A stretch of DNA of 49,563 nt from CAYJKB01 sp964370625 (GTDB lineage: Bacteria > Bacillota > Clostridia > Oscillospirales > Butyricicoccaceae), in NCBI GenBank assembly GCA_964370625.1, contig CAYJKB010000012.1, forward strand, positions 1 through 49,563, in the 5' to 3' direction. Below are positions 25,687 through 33,501 of the stretch, piece after piece. Positions within the stretch are counted from its first letter, which is position 1. The number at the start of each line of letters is the position of its first letter. The notes under the pieces are model-generated. The model saw only the letters and a list, made by a program, of their open reading frames with translations, did no database searches and had not been told where the DNA came from. The position numbers and the translations under genes were made by a program.

Positions 25687-26362
25687 ATTCGTAATACCCA
25701 CCTGCCCTATCACTTACTATATTTCCTTTGTCGATAACCACAACACGTTGTGCAAATTTATCAACAAGCTCTCGCTCATGTGTTACAACAAGAAGCGTTG
25801 TACCTAATGCATTAATCCTTTGAAGTAAAGTCATAATTTCAAAAGAACGTGCAGGGTCAAGATTTCCTGTAGGCTCATCAGCAATAATAAGGTCAGGATT
25901 ATTTACTAAAGCACGAGCAATCGCCACACGTTGTTGCTCTCCACCTGATAATTCATAAGGTTTTGCACGTTGTTTATGCAAGATGCCTACAAGATCAAGT
26001 ACATAGGGCACACGTTTTTTTATTGCTTTTGGTGTAGCGCCTATCGCTCGCATAGCAAATGCTACATTTTCATAAACAGTTTTTTTATCTATTAAGCGAA
26101 AATCCTGAAATATGACACCTAAAGTTCTTCTTAAATATGGAACTTCAGATTTTTTAATCTCATTTATATTATATTCTCCAACTTTAACAGTACCACTCGT
26201 TGGCTTCACTTCACCTGTTAAAAGTTTTGTAAGTGTCGATTTTCCCGAACCAGATTGACCAACTAAAAATATAAATTCACCAGCTTCAATATCTAGTGAC
26301 ACACTTTTAACTGCCCTTGTCCCATTGTCATATACCATACCGACATCTACCATTTTTATCAT
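25664..26362 (-). CDS. ftsE: cell-division ATP-binding protein FtsE
   Basis: ATPase half of FtsEX. 232 residues, slightly longer than usual because of a short C-terminal tail (GGYYEYEKPIQY). Walker A GQSGSGKST is at 35-43, the Q loop in VIFQDFRLI, ABC signature LSGGEQQRVAIARAL near 140, Walker B LIIADEPTGNLD near 162 and the H loop in VVTHERELV. It begins MIKMVDVGMVY, with GGGGG about 10 bases upstream. It overlaps ftsX downstream and is separated from the upstream regulator gene by a 118-base gap containing a stem-loop. Confidence 0.97.
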   Translation of the reverse strand: MIKMVDVGMVYDNGTRAVKSVSLDIEAGEFIFLVGQSGSGKSTLTKLLTGEVKPTSGTVKVGEYNINEIKKSEVPYLRRTLGVIFQDFRLIDKKTVYENVAFAMRAIGATPKAIKKRVPYVLDLVGILHKQRAKPYELSGGEQQRVAIARALVNNPDLIIADEPTGNLDPARSFEIMTLLQRINALGTTLLVVTHERELVDKFAQRVVVIDKGNIVSDRAGGYYEYEKPIQY

Positions 26363-26428
26363 TTTGGTTTTTGCCCCCTAGTTCAAGTTAAATTTACAAA
26401 TGCAACTAGCATTTGCAGTGAAAAGTGT

Positions 26429-26459
26429 AGAACGAAAAGCTATTTTAGTTTTTCGTTCT
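26429..26459 (-). terminator. stem-loop between the CdaR-like gene and ftsE
   Basis: Inverted repeat AGAACGAAAA...TTTTCGTTCT, 10 bp plus inner pairs, 22 bases after the stop of the regulator gene. The downstream T run is weak (ACACTTTT), so it may be a leaky terminator. Confidence 0.45.
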
Positions 26460-26480
26460 TAATTCATCACATAAAAAAGG

Positions 26481-27572
26481 TTATATATTGCCTTCTTCAC
26501 GTGAACTCAAATATTTTCTAACCATTAATGCTACTTTAAAAACAATAGCATGGTCAAACTCACGAAGGTCTAGCCCTGTGATTTTTTTAATTTTTTCAAG
26601 TCTATATACAAGGGTGTTTCTGTGAACAAATAATTTACGAGAAGTTTCGGAAACGTTAAGATTATTTTCGAAGAATTTTTGAATAGTGAATAAAGTTTCA
26701 TTGTCTAACATATCAATAGACCCTCTTTTAAACACTTCGCCTAAAAACATTTCACACAAAGTTGTAGGTAGTTGGTAAATAAGTCTGCCAATACCTAGAT
26801 TTTCAAAGCTAATAATTGTTTTTTCAGTATCGAATACACCGCCAACTTCAATAGCCACTTGTGCTTCTTTAAAAGATTTTGCAATGTCTTTAAGCTGATT
26901 AGAAACTGAACCAATACCAACAGCTGTTTTAACTTGATGATCTGCAAGCAGTGTTTCTTCAATGCTTTTTGCGATTTTTGTAAGTTCACGCCCATCTGTA
27001 TTTGGTTTAACTTCTTTAACTATAACAATGTCGCTTTCGCTGATATGTATAACAAAATCACGATTTCTATCAGGGAACATATTATTAATTGTGTCAATCG
27101 CTCCAAGATCTACTTTATCTGTTTGTCTTACAAGGAAAACAACTCGATAAGACTCACTTACAAAGTGAAGTTCTCTTGATTTAATGTAAATATCTCCTGG
27201 AAGAATATTATCCATAATAATATTTTTTATAAATGTTGATTTATCGTGTTTTTCATCATAAAGTGATTTAATGCTGTTAACAGTAATGGAAAAAATATTA
27301 CACATGTTTTTTGCAGCAAGGTCATCACCTTTAACAAAAACAATATAATCATATCTTGTGTTTTTATCTCCAACAACTTTGTATGTAAATCCATCAAGAG
27401 ACACCATTTCTGTTGCATAAGAAACTTCTGACATTGCCTCAAGTCTAGCCTCACCGATACAAGAAAGTTCTGTACAAGCGATAATCGCCCCTGTACTGTC
27501 AATAATGCCTATAGTTCTGTCAGATACCTCTTTCATCTGCAAAATAATTGATTGAAATAATCTTGATGCCAT
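26481..27572 (-). CDS. CdaR/PucR-family transcriptional regulator
   Basis: DNA-binding regulator with a C-terminal PucR-type helix-turn-helix: the block NLNVSETSRKLFVHRNTLVYRLEKIKKITG (described by its parts NNLNVSETSRKLFVH and RNTLVYRLEKI) near residues 308-340 is characteristic. The N-terminal part (about 1-130) looks like a sugar-diacid-recognition domain (IGIIDSTGAIIAC), and the middle is the GGDEF-like CdaR region. I choose ATG 27570-27572 (363 residues, MASRLFQSIILQ), with AAGGGTGG upstream; the longer frame to 27650 has no ribosome site. The effector is unknown. A strong -10 (TATACT) lies about 140 bases upstream. Confidence 0.88.
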   Translation of the reverse strand: MASRLFQSIILQMKEVSDRTIGIIDSTGAIIACTELSCIGEARLEAMSEVSYATEMVSLDGFTYKVVGDKNTRYDYIVFVKGDDLAAKNMCNIFSITVNSIKSLYDEKHDKSTFIKNIIMDNILPGDIYIKSRELHFVSESYRVVFLVRQTDKVDLGAIDTINNMFPDRNRDFVIHISESDIVIVKEVKPNTDGRELTKIAKSIEETLLADHQVKTAVGIGSVSNQLKDIAKSFKEAQVAIEVGGVFDTEKTIISFENLGIGRLIYQLPTTLCEMFLGEVFKRGSIDMLDNETLFTIQKFFENNLNVSETSRKLFVHRNTLVYRLEKIKKITGLDLREFDHAIVFKVALMVRKYLSSREEGNI

Positions 27573-27772
27573 ACAATCCACCCTTTTCCTTGTAAATAAT
27601 TTGTTTATTTTTTTAAAATAAATAGCAAAATCACCCGTTTTCCAAGGCAAATAGTGCTAATTTAAATTTCAAGAGCGGCAGTTATAATAATAACTTCACG
27701 CTACACACGTTTAGTATAACATACATTGTATAGTTTGCATAGTTTTTTTTGAATTTTTTTACGAATGTTATA

Positions 27773-28504
27773 TTATTTTTTTTTAGAATAGTCAAATAGC
27801 ATAATTTCGTCTTCTTTTATTAGTCTAAATTCACCTACTTCAAGTTGTTCATCAAGTTTTAATTTTCCAATTTGAATTCTCTTCAAGTATACCACCTGAC
27901 TTCCACAACTTTGTACCATTCTTTTTACCTGATGGAACTTTCCTTCTGAGATAGTTATCTTAATTGTTTGAGGAGAGTTTTGATTTAAAATCTCTAGTTT
28001 TGCAGGCTTTAGCTGTGTTCCATCTTCAAGCAAGATACCGTTTTCAAATATTTCTTGTTCTTCTTTGTCAAATATTTTGCCCTCGATTTCGGCTAAATAT
28101 ACTTTATCGACATGATGCTTAGGCGACATAATAAAATGTGAAAATTCTCCATCATTTGTTAATATTAATAGCCCTTCTGTGTCTTTATCCAGTCTACCAG
28201 CTGCAAAAATATCCATTTTTCTATATCTTTCAGGCAAAAGTTCTAAAACTGTCGCTTGTTTTTTATCTTCCGTTGCTGTTATATATCCAGCTTTTTTATT
28301 TAACATGATATATATATTTTCCATATATTCAATATTCATGCCATCAAAGAAAATTTTATCTTCTAAAGGATTTATTTTTGTATCCGATTTTGTACATACA
28401 TTACCATTTATTAAAAGTTTTCCTTTTTTTGCAAGATTAGATACTTCACGTCTGGAAGCATAACCCATATTAGAAATTATTTTATCAACTCTTTCAGTAG
28501 ACAT
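27773..28504 (-). CDS. pseudouridine synthase, RsuA/RluB/RluE family
   Basis: Isomerises uridine to pseudouridine in rRNA. 243 residues: an N-terminal S4 RNA-binding domain (MSTERVDKIISNMGYASRREV, residues 1 to about 60) and a catalytic domain with the family motif AGRLDKDTEGLLILTND, whose Asp is the nucleophile. The KVYLAEI and EGKFHQVKRM blocks also fit. The short length and single S4 domain favour RsuA (16S rRNA position 516) over RluB, but I cannot fix the target. It has its own likely promoter (28526-28553). Confidence 0.92.
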   Translation of the reverse strand: MSTERVDKIISNMGYASRREVSNLAKKGKLLINGNVCTKSDTKINPLEDKIFFDGMNIEYMENIYIMLNKKAGYITATEDKKQATVLELLPERYRKMDIFAAGRLDKDTEGLLILTNDGEFSHFIMSPKHHVDKVYLAEIEGKIFDKEEQEIFENGILLEDGTQLKPAKLEILNQNSPQTIKITISEGKFHQVKRMVQSCGSQVVYLKRIQIGKLKLDEQLEVGEFRLIKEDEIMLFDYSKKK

Positions 28505-28525
28505 TTTTTCACCACCCGATATATT

Positions 28526-28553
28526 ATTTTAGCATACCACGATAAAATAACAA
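28526..28553 (-). promoter_or_regulatory. candidate promoter for the rsuA-type gene
   Basis: Minus strand: TTGTTA (28548-28553), 16-base spacer, TAAAAT (28526-28531), preceded by TGC, so an extended -10 element. It lies 22 bases before the ATG. Confidence 0.5.
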
Positions 28554-28616
28554 GTTGCCCTTTATCAAATTTACAATTTGTACAAAAAAAATTTATTTTT
28601 ATGGCTTTATCTTTAT

Positions 28617-28649
28617 AAAAAAAGGTTGCAACACAATGTGTTACAACCT
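28617..28649 (-). terminator. rho-independent terminator after gap
   Basis: Minus strand: AGGTTGTAACACA / TGTGTTGCAACCT stem with a tiny loop, followed by a T7 run. It lies 18 bases after the gap stop codon. Confidence 0.88.
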
Positions 28650-28667
28650 AGAAAATTAAAATTTTGC

Positions 28668-29675
28668 TTATGCGTCTTTTTTAGCCATATGCTCTGCAAG
28701 CATAAGAACTTTGTTTGAATAGCCCCACTCGTTGTCATACCATGAAACAAGTTTTACAAAAGTATCAGTTAGAGCGATACCAGCTTTTTCATCAAAGATA
28801 GAAGTTCTAGCATCACCGATGAAGTCTGAAGATACAACAGCTTCGTTAGTGTAACCTAGAATACCTTTTAGAGAACCTTCTGAAGCTTCTTTAAGTGCAG
28901 CACAGATTTCTTCATATGTTGCAGCTTTAGCAAGGTTTACAGTAAGGTCAACTACTGATACGTCAAGAGTTGGTACACGGAATGCCATACCAGTAAGTTT
29001 TCCGTTAAGTTCAGGAATAACTTTACCTACAGCCTTAGCAGCACCAGTTGAAGATGGGATAATGTTACCAGCAGCAGCACGTCCACCTCTCCAGTCTTTT
29101 TTAGAAGGACCGTCAACAGTTTTTTGAGTTGCAGTTGTAGCATGAACAGTTGTCATAAGACCATCAACAATACCGAATTTGTCGTTGATAACTTTAGCTA
29201 AAGGAGCTAGACAGTTCGTAGTACAAGAAGCATTTGATACAACATTCATATCAGAAGTGTATTTTTCTTCGTTAACACCCATTACGAACATAGGAGCATC
29301 AGCAGATGGAGCTGAAATGATAACTTTTTTAGCACCAGCTTTAATATGAGCTTCTGCTTTATCAATAGTTGTAAATACACCAGTTGATTCAACAACGTAA
29401 TCAACACCAGATGCACCCCAAGGAATATCTTGTGGGTTCATTTCTGCAAAGAATTTAACTTCTTTTCCGTCTACAACGATTGAGTTGTCTGTGTAAGTGA
29501 TTTCACCTTTGTATTGACCATGAACTGTGTCATAACGTAGCATGTACGCCATGTAGTCAGGAGTCATGAAAGGATCGTTGATTGCAACAAACTCAATGTT
29601 AGGGTTGCTAAGTCCTGCTCTGAAAACTAGACGTCCGATACGTCCAAATCCGTTAATACCAATTTTTACTGCCAT
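28668..29675 (-). CDS. gap: glyceraldehyde-3-phosphate dehydrogenase
   Basis: Glycolytic enzyme: oxidises glyceraldehyde-3-phosphate to 1,3-bisphosphoglycerate with NAD+. 335 residues. It has the NAD-binding start INGFGRIGRLVFRA, the active-site block ASCTTNCLAPLAKV (catalytic Cys near 152) and the C-terminal SWYDNEWGYSNKV. GGAGG stands 9 bases before the ATG. It is monocistronic, with a promoter at 29740-29768 and a terminator at 28617-28649. Codon choice looks strongly biased (GTT, GCA, AAC), as expected for high expression. Confidence 0.98.
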   Translation of the reverse strand: MAVKIGINGFGRIGRLVFRAGLSNPNIEFVAINDPFMTPDYMAYMLRYDTVHGQYKGEITYTDNSIVVDGKEVKFFAEMNPQDIPWGASGVDYVVESTGVFTTIDKAEAHIKAGAKKVIISAPSADAPMFVMGVNEEKYTSDMNVVSNASCTTNCLAPLAKVINDKFGIVDGLMTTVHATTATQKTVDGPSKKDWRGGRAAAGNIIPSSTGAAKAVGKVIPELNGKLTGMAFRVPTLDVSVVDLTVNLAKAATYEEICAALKEASEGSLKGILGYTNEAVVSSDFIGDARTSIFDEKAGIALTDTFVKLVSWYDNEWGYSNKVLMLAEHMAKKDA

Positions 29676-29739
29676 TTTAGCATTCCTCCAATAAAAAATA
29701 TTTTATAATTAAAAAATAATTAGCTATATAACTAAATCT

Positions 29740-29768
29740 AGTATACTACAAAAATTATTTACTTACAA
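29740..29768 (-). promoter_or_regulatory. candidate promoter for gap
   Basis: Minus strand: TTGTAA (29763-29768), 17-base spacer, TATACT (29740-29745), 65 bases before the ATG. The rest of the 322-bp gap between gap and tatD (29769-29997) is very AT-rich; I see only a weak A/T hairpin with a T run at 29884-29905 (AACATT/AATGTT) that might end the metG-tatD transcript. Confidence 0.55.
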
Positions 29769-29997
29769 TAAATTTTTTGTTAAAAAAGTAACATATTCAA
29801 TATTTTGTAAAAAATCGCCATAAATTAAAAATCAAATTTTTCATTTTTTTATATTATTTCCAATATTTTCGTCTAATATTCATGTAAAAAAACATTTAAA
29901 ATGTTATTATATGGATTTAATATTGAATTTTTAGATGTTTTCACCAAATATTCACATAGGGTATTATGAGATATGCAATAAACAAATTCACTAATTT

Positions 29998-30765
29998 TTA
30001 CTTAATATCAAAAAGTCGTTTTCCATTTTCTGTAGTGACATCAATAACTTCCTGTGGTGTCATACCACGAATTTCGGCAATTTTTTCCACAACGTAAGGA
30101 AGATAAGTGCTGTCATTTCGTTTACCACGATGTGGCATAGGTGTAAGATATGGGCAATCTGTCTCTAGCAAAATTCTGTCAAGTGGCATCATTTCAATAG
30201 TTTTAAGTGCTTTTTTAGCACCATTAAATGTAATTGCACCACCGAAAGACATATAATAATTAAGTGCTAGCAGTTCTTCTGCCATTTCAGGGCTACCAGA
30301 ATAACAGTGAAACACGCCACGACGCACAGGAAAACGTTTTACCACTTCAAGACAATCAGCATGTGCTTCTCTATCATGGACAACAGCTGGCATATTAAGT
30401 CGCATTGCCATGTACATTTGCTCCTCAAAGCGTTTCATTTGAATGTCACGTGGTGAAAAATCATAATGATAATCAAGCCCAATTTCACCAATCGCAACCA
30501 CCTTTGGGTGAGATGCAAGCATTACAAGTTCTTTAATATTCTCATCTGTCATATCTTTAGCAGCGTGTGGGTGGAAACCTACTGTTGCATAAACAAAATC
30601 ATACTTTTCAGCAAGTTCTACTGAGATTTTAGAAGATTTCATATCACATCCTGCATTTACAACAAGTTCAATACCGTTTTCAGGTAAAGAGGACAGCAAT
30701 TCATGCCTATCCTCTTTAAATTTTCTATCATCATAATGTGCGTGAGTATCGAAGATTTTCGCCAT
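29998..30765 (-). CDS. tatD: TatD-family metal-dependent hydrolase/DNase
   Basis: Metal-dependent hydrolase of the TatD family; members act as 3'-5' exonucleases on DNA or as D-aminoacyl-tRNA deacylase-like enzymes, and the exact role here is open. 255 residues. Metal ligands are visible: DTHAHYDD at residues 6-13, the carboxylate block GEIGLDYH near 92, VVHDREAH, FHCYSG and LETDCPYLTP. Its ATG shares one base with the metG stop (TAATG), the metG-tatD pairing found in many Firmicutes. Confidence 0.93.
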   Translation of the reverse strand: MAKIFDTHAHYDDRKFKEDRHELLSSLPENGIELVVNAGCDMKSSKISVELAEKYDFVYATVGFHPHAAKDMTDENIKELVMLASHPKVVAIGEIGLDYHYDFSPRDIQMKRFEEQMYMAMRLNMPAVVHDREAHADCLEVVKRFPVRRGVFHCYSGSPEMAEELLALNYYMSFGGAITFNGAKKALKTIEMMPLDRILLETDCPYLTPMPHRGKRNDSTYLPYVVEKIAEIRGMTPQEVIDVTTENGKRLFDIK

Positions 30766-32726
30766 TATCGCACCGTACTTCCCATTCCGAAGCTATCATC
30801 AAGGAAAATTACACGAACAGCTCCATCAGGGCAATCAGCAGCCAGTATCATACCTTGACTTTCAACACCACGAAGTTTCACAGGTTTTAAGTTTGCAACT
30901 AAAACTAAAGTTTTGCCAATTAGGTCTTCTGGTTTATAATAAGTTGCAATACCTGATACCACTTGACGTTTTTCTGTGCCTAAGTCTACAATTAATTTAA
31001 GTAATTTATCAGATTTTGGAACTGGTTCACATTCTACAACTTTTGCAGTTTTAAGTGAAACTTTCGCAAAATCAGCAATATCTATCGCAACATTTGCAAG
31101 TTCTTCGCTATCTTTTGCTTTTTTATCAGTTTTTTCAGCCTTAACTTCTTTAGGCTTATTCGCCTCAGCTGCTTTTTCAAGTTCTTCAAGTTCTTTTTTA
31201 AGGTCAATACGTGGGAATAGTGTTTCGCCTTTTTGCACTGTTACATTTTGAGCAAGCTTGCCGAATACACATGCATTTTCCCAAGTTAAAATATCTGCTG
31301 TTGCACCAATTTGCTCTGCGATTTTTTCCACAGACTGTGGAATAAATGGAGTAAGCAGAGAGATACAAATTCTAACAGTTTCAAGCAGATTATACATAAC
31401 TGTTGCAAGTCTTGCGTTGTTAGCTTCATCTTTCGCAAGTACCCAAGGTGCAGTTTCATCAATATATTTATTAGCACGAGAGATAACTTTAAAAATATCA
31501 ACTAAAGCTGTTTGGAAAGCGAATTTTTCCATGCTAACTTCATATTTTGTGCGAAGTTCGCTTGCCATTGTCACAAGTTCGCTATCTATATCGTCAGCTA
31601 CTCTATCAGTAGGCAATGTGCCACCAAAATATTTAATAACCATTGCAGTAGTACGAGATACAAGGTTTCCTAAATCATTTGCAAGGTCAGCATTTGTACG
31701 ATTAATCAGCAGTTCATTCGTGAACACACCATCAGAACCGAATGGGAATTCACGCAGTAAGAAGTAGCGTAGTGCATCAACGCCATAACGCTGACAAAGC
31801 ACCATAGGGTCAACAACATTACCTTTAGATTTTGACATTTTGCCGCCGTCGATAAGTAGCCAACCATGACCATAAACTTTTTTAGGTAATGGTAAATCTA
31901 ATGCCATAAGCATAGCAGGCCAAATAATAGTATGGAAACGAATAATTTCTTTACCTACAATATGCACATCAGCTGGCCAAAACTTTTCAAAATCATTATA
32001 AGTGTCATTTTCATAACCTAATGCACTAATATAGTTTGAAAGTGCATCAACCCATACATAAACTACGTGACCTTCATCAAAGTCAACAGGAATACCCCAT
32101 TTAAAAGTAGTACGAGATACACATAAATCTTCAAGCCCTGGTTTGATAAAGTTGTTAATCATTTCATTACGACGTGATTCAGGCTCTAAAAATTCTGGAT
32201 GGTCTTCATATAATTTAAGTATTTTATCGCCATAAGCAGATAATTTAAAGAAATATGCTTCTTCTTCTGCATCACGCACATCACGAGCACAGTCAGGACA
32301 TTTTCCATCTACAAGCTGGCTATCTGTCCAAAAAGATTCACAAGGTGTACAATATTTTCCTTTATACACGGATTTATAAATTTCACCTTTATCATAAAGT
32401 TTTTTAAAGATTTTTTTTACAGTTTCTTTATGATAATCATCAGTAGTACGCACAAATCTATCATGAGATACATTCATCAAATCCCAAAGTTCATGAATAC
32501 CTTTTACTATATCATCAACAAAAGCTTGTGGAGTTTTCCCTACTTCTTTTGCACGTTCTTCAATTTTTTGTCCATGTTCATCTGTCCCTGTCAGGAACAT
32601 AACATTATGACCTGTATATCTTTTATACCTCGCCAGTGCATCTGTTGCAACTGTGCAATAACTATGACCGATATGAAGTTTATCAGATGGATAATAAATA
32701 GGGGTAGTTATATAATAGTTTTTCAA
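30765..32726 (-). CDS. metG: methionyl-tRNA synthetase
   Basis: Charges initiator and elongator tRNA-Met. 653 residues: class I core with HIGHSY near residue 19, a zinc-binding insertion (CTPCESFW...CPDCARD, four Cys), the GGKMSKSKGN loop near 292, a helical anticodon domain, a Lys/Glu-rich linker (about 510-545) and a C-terminal tRNA-binding OB fold (about 550-653; DFAKVSLKTAKVVECEP). The start is TTG at 32724-32726 with GGAGG 8 bases upstream. A candidate promoter is at 32765-32792; no T-box leader is seen. Confidence 0.97.
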   Translation of the reverse strand: MKNYYITTPIYYPSDKLHIGHSYCTVATDALARYKRYTGHNVMFLTGTDEHGQKIEERAKEVGKTPQAFVDDIVKGIHELWDLMNVSHDRFVRTTDDYHKETVKKIFKKLYDKGEIYKSVYKGKYCTPCESFWTDSQLVDGKCPDCARDVRDAEEEAYFFKLSAYGDKILKLYEDHPEFLEPESRRNEMINNFIKPGLEDLCVSRTTFKWGIPVDFDEGHVVYVWVDALSNYISALGYENDTYNDFEKFWPADVHIVGKEIIRFHTIIWPAMLMALDLPLPKKVYGHGWLLIDGGKMSKSKGNVVDPMVLCQRYGVDALRYFLLREFPFGSDGVFTNELLINRTNADLANDLGNLVSRTTAMVIKYFGGTLPTDRVADDIDSELVTMASELRTKYEVSMEKFAFQTALVDIFKVISRANKYIDETAPWVLAKDEANNARLATVMYNLLETVRICISLLTPFIPQSVEKIAEQIGATADILTWENACVFGKLAQNVTVQKGETLFPRIDLKKELEELEKAAEANKPKEVKAEKTDKKAKDSEELANVAIDIADFAKVSLKTAKVVECEPVPKSDKLLKLIVDLGTEKRQVVSGIATYYKPEDLIGKTLVLVANLKPVKLRGVESQGMILAADCPDGAVRVIFLDDSFGMGSTVR

Positions 32727-32764
32727 GTGTATTTCCTCCTATGATTTTTACATATATACTATAT

Positions 32765-32792
32765 TTTATACCAAAGTAGGGCTTTTAATCAA
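32765..32792 (-). promoter_or_regulatory. candidate promoter for metG-tatD
   Basis: Minus strand: TTGATT (32787-32792), 16-base spacer, TATAAA (32765-32770), 38 bases before the TTG start. Confidence 0.5.
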
Positions 32793-32838
32793 TAGTAAAA
32801 GTAAATAAAGTTAAATAAATCAATAAAAATTCCTAAAA

Positions 32839-32867
32839 TTGACAAATAGATTTAGATATGATAAAGT
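32839..32867 (+). promoter_or_regulatory. candidate promoter for the small membrane protein
   Basis: Plus strand: perfect TTGACA (32839-32844), 17-base spacer, TAAAGT (32862-32867), 29 bases before the ATG at 32897. Confidence 0.5.
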
Positions 32868-32896
32868 ATATTAAATATAAAACGGAGGAATTTTCA

Positions 32897-33352
32897 ATGT
32901 CACATGTATCATTTCCCTTTGATGGCTTATCAGCACCATTTTTATTATTATTTCTACCATTTATAAGTTTTCTATATGGATTATTAACAGTTCATAATTC
33001 ACGTGTTATTGGCATTATTCATATGGATAATAAGGGCAAAAAGCAATCTATTCTGAATTATATCACTGTTTTATCTATTATGCTTACAAGTTCAATTTAT
33101 TCTTTAATAATTGTTTTAATATCAGTAATGTTAGTTACAGAAATTCACCCGTTGCCAGATTATGCTATTGTTTTATGTAGCATAGGATTTATTATAAGCA
33201 CAGAATTGAAACGAAATATTGCAACGCCTTTATTTGAACGAGAAGACCATGTTAATCAATCAGTGCTAAATTCTGCAATCGTAAAAATGTCTCTTGCTGA
33301 AATAATTTCAATTATTCCTCTAGCTTATGCATTTTTTATTATGTTTGTGTAA
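32897..33352 (+). CDS. small integral membrane protein, unknown function
   Basis: Unrecognised. The start is ATG 32897 (151 residues, MSHVSFPFDGL) because GGAGGAA lies 7 bases upstream; the longer frame from 32858 has no ribosome site. Four hydrophobic segments at about 11-31, 52-80, 85-101 and 128-151; the loop around 102-125 is charged (ELKRNIATPLFEREDH). The last helix carries a buried Glu (SLAEIISIIPLAYAFF, E135), which recalls V-type ATPase subunit K in size and position, but the glycine-rich helices of that family are missing, so I do not assign it. It is a single-gene unit with its own promoter and terminator, between metG and nifJ. Confidence 0.75.
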   Translation: MSHVSFPFDGLSAPFLLLFLPFISFLYGLLTVHNSRVIGIIHMDNKGKKQSILNYITVLSIMLTSSIYSLIIVLISVMLVTEIHPLPDYAIVLCSIGFIISTELKRNIATPLFEREDHVNQSVLNSAIVKMSLAEIISIIPLAYAFFIMFV

Positions 33353-33361
33353 TTGAAAATA

Positions 33362-33390
33362 GGTGTGTCGCAATGTGGCACACCCTTTTT
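33362..33390 (+). terminator. rho-independent terminator after the membrane protein gene
   Basis: GGTGTGTC ... GGCACACC stem (8 pairs including one T-G) followed by CTTTTT, 10 bases after the stop codon. Confidence 0.85.
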
Positions 33391-33464
33391 ATGCTTATCT
33401 TATCCTTTTTTGACAAAGATGTCACAAAGCGACCTTTGAGTTTAATTAAATATTTAGAATAAAC

Positions 33465-33492
33465 AAACGGTGTGCCTTTCGGCACACCGTTT
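33465..33492 (-). terminator. terminator after nifJ
   Basis: AAACGGTGTGCC TTTC GGCACACCGTTT, a perfect 12-bp stem with a 4-base loop, 9 bases after the nifJ stop. T-rich flanks on both strands suggest it works in both directions. Confidence 0.85.
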
Positions 33493-33501
33493 AATTTTAA
33501 A

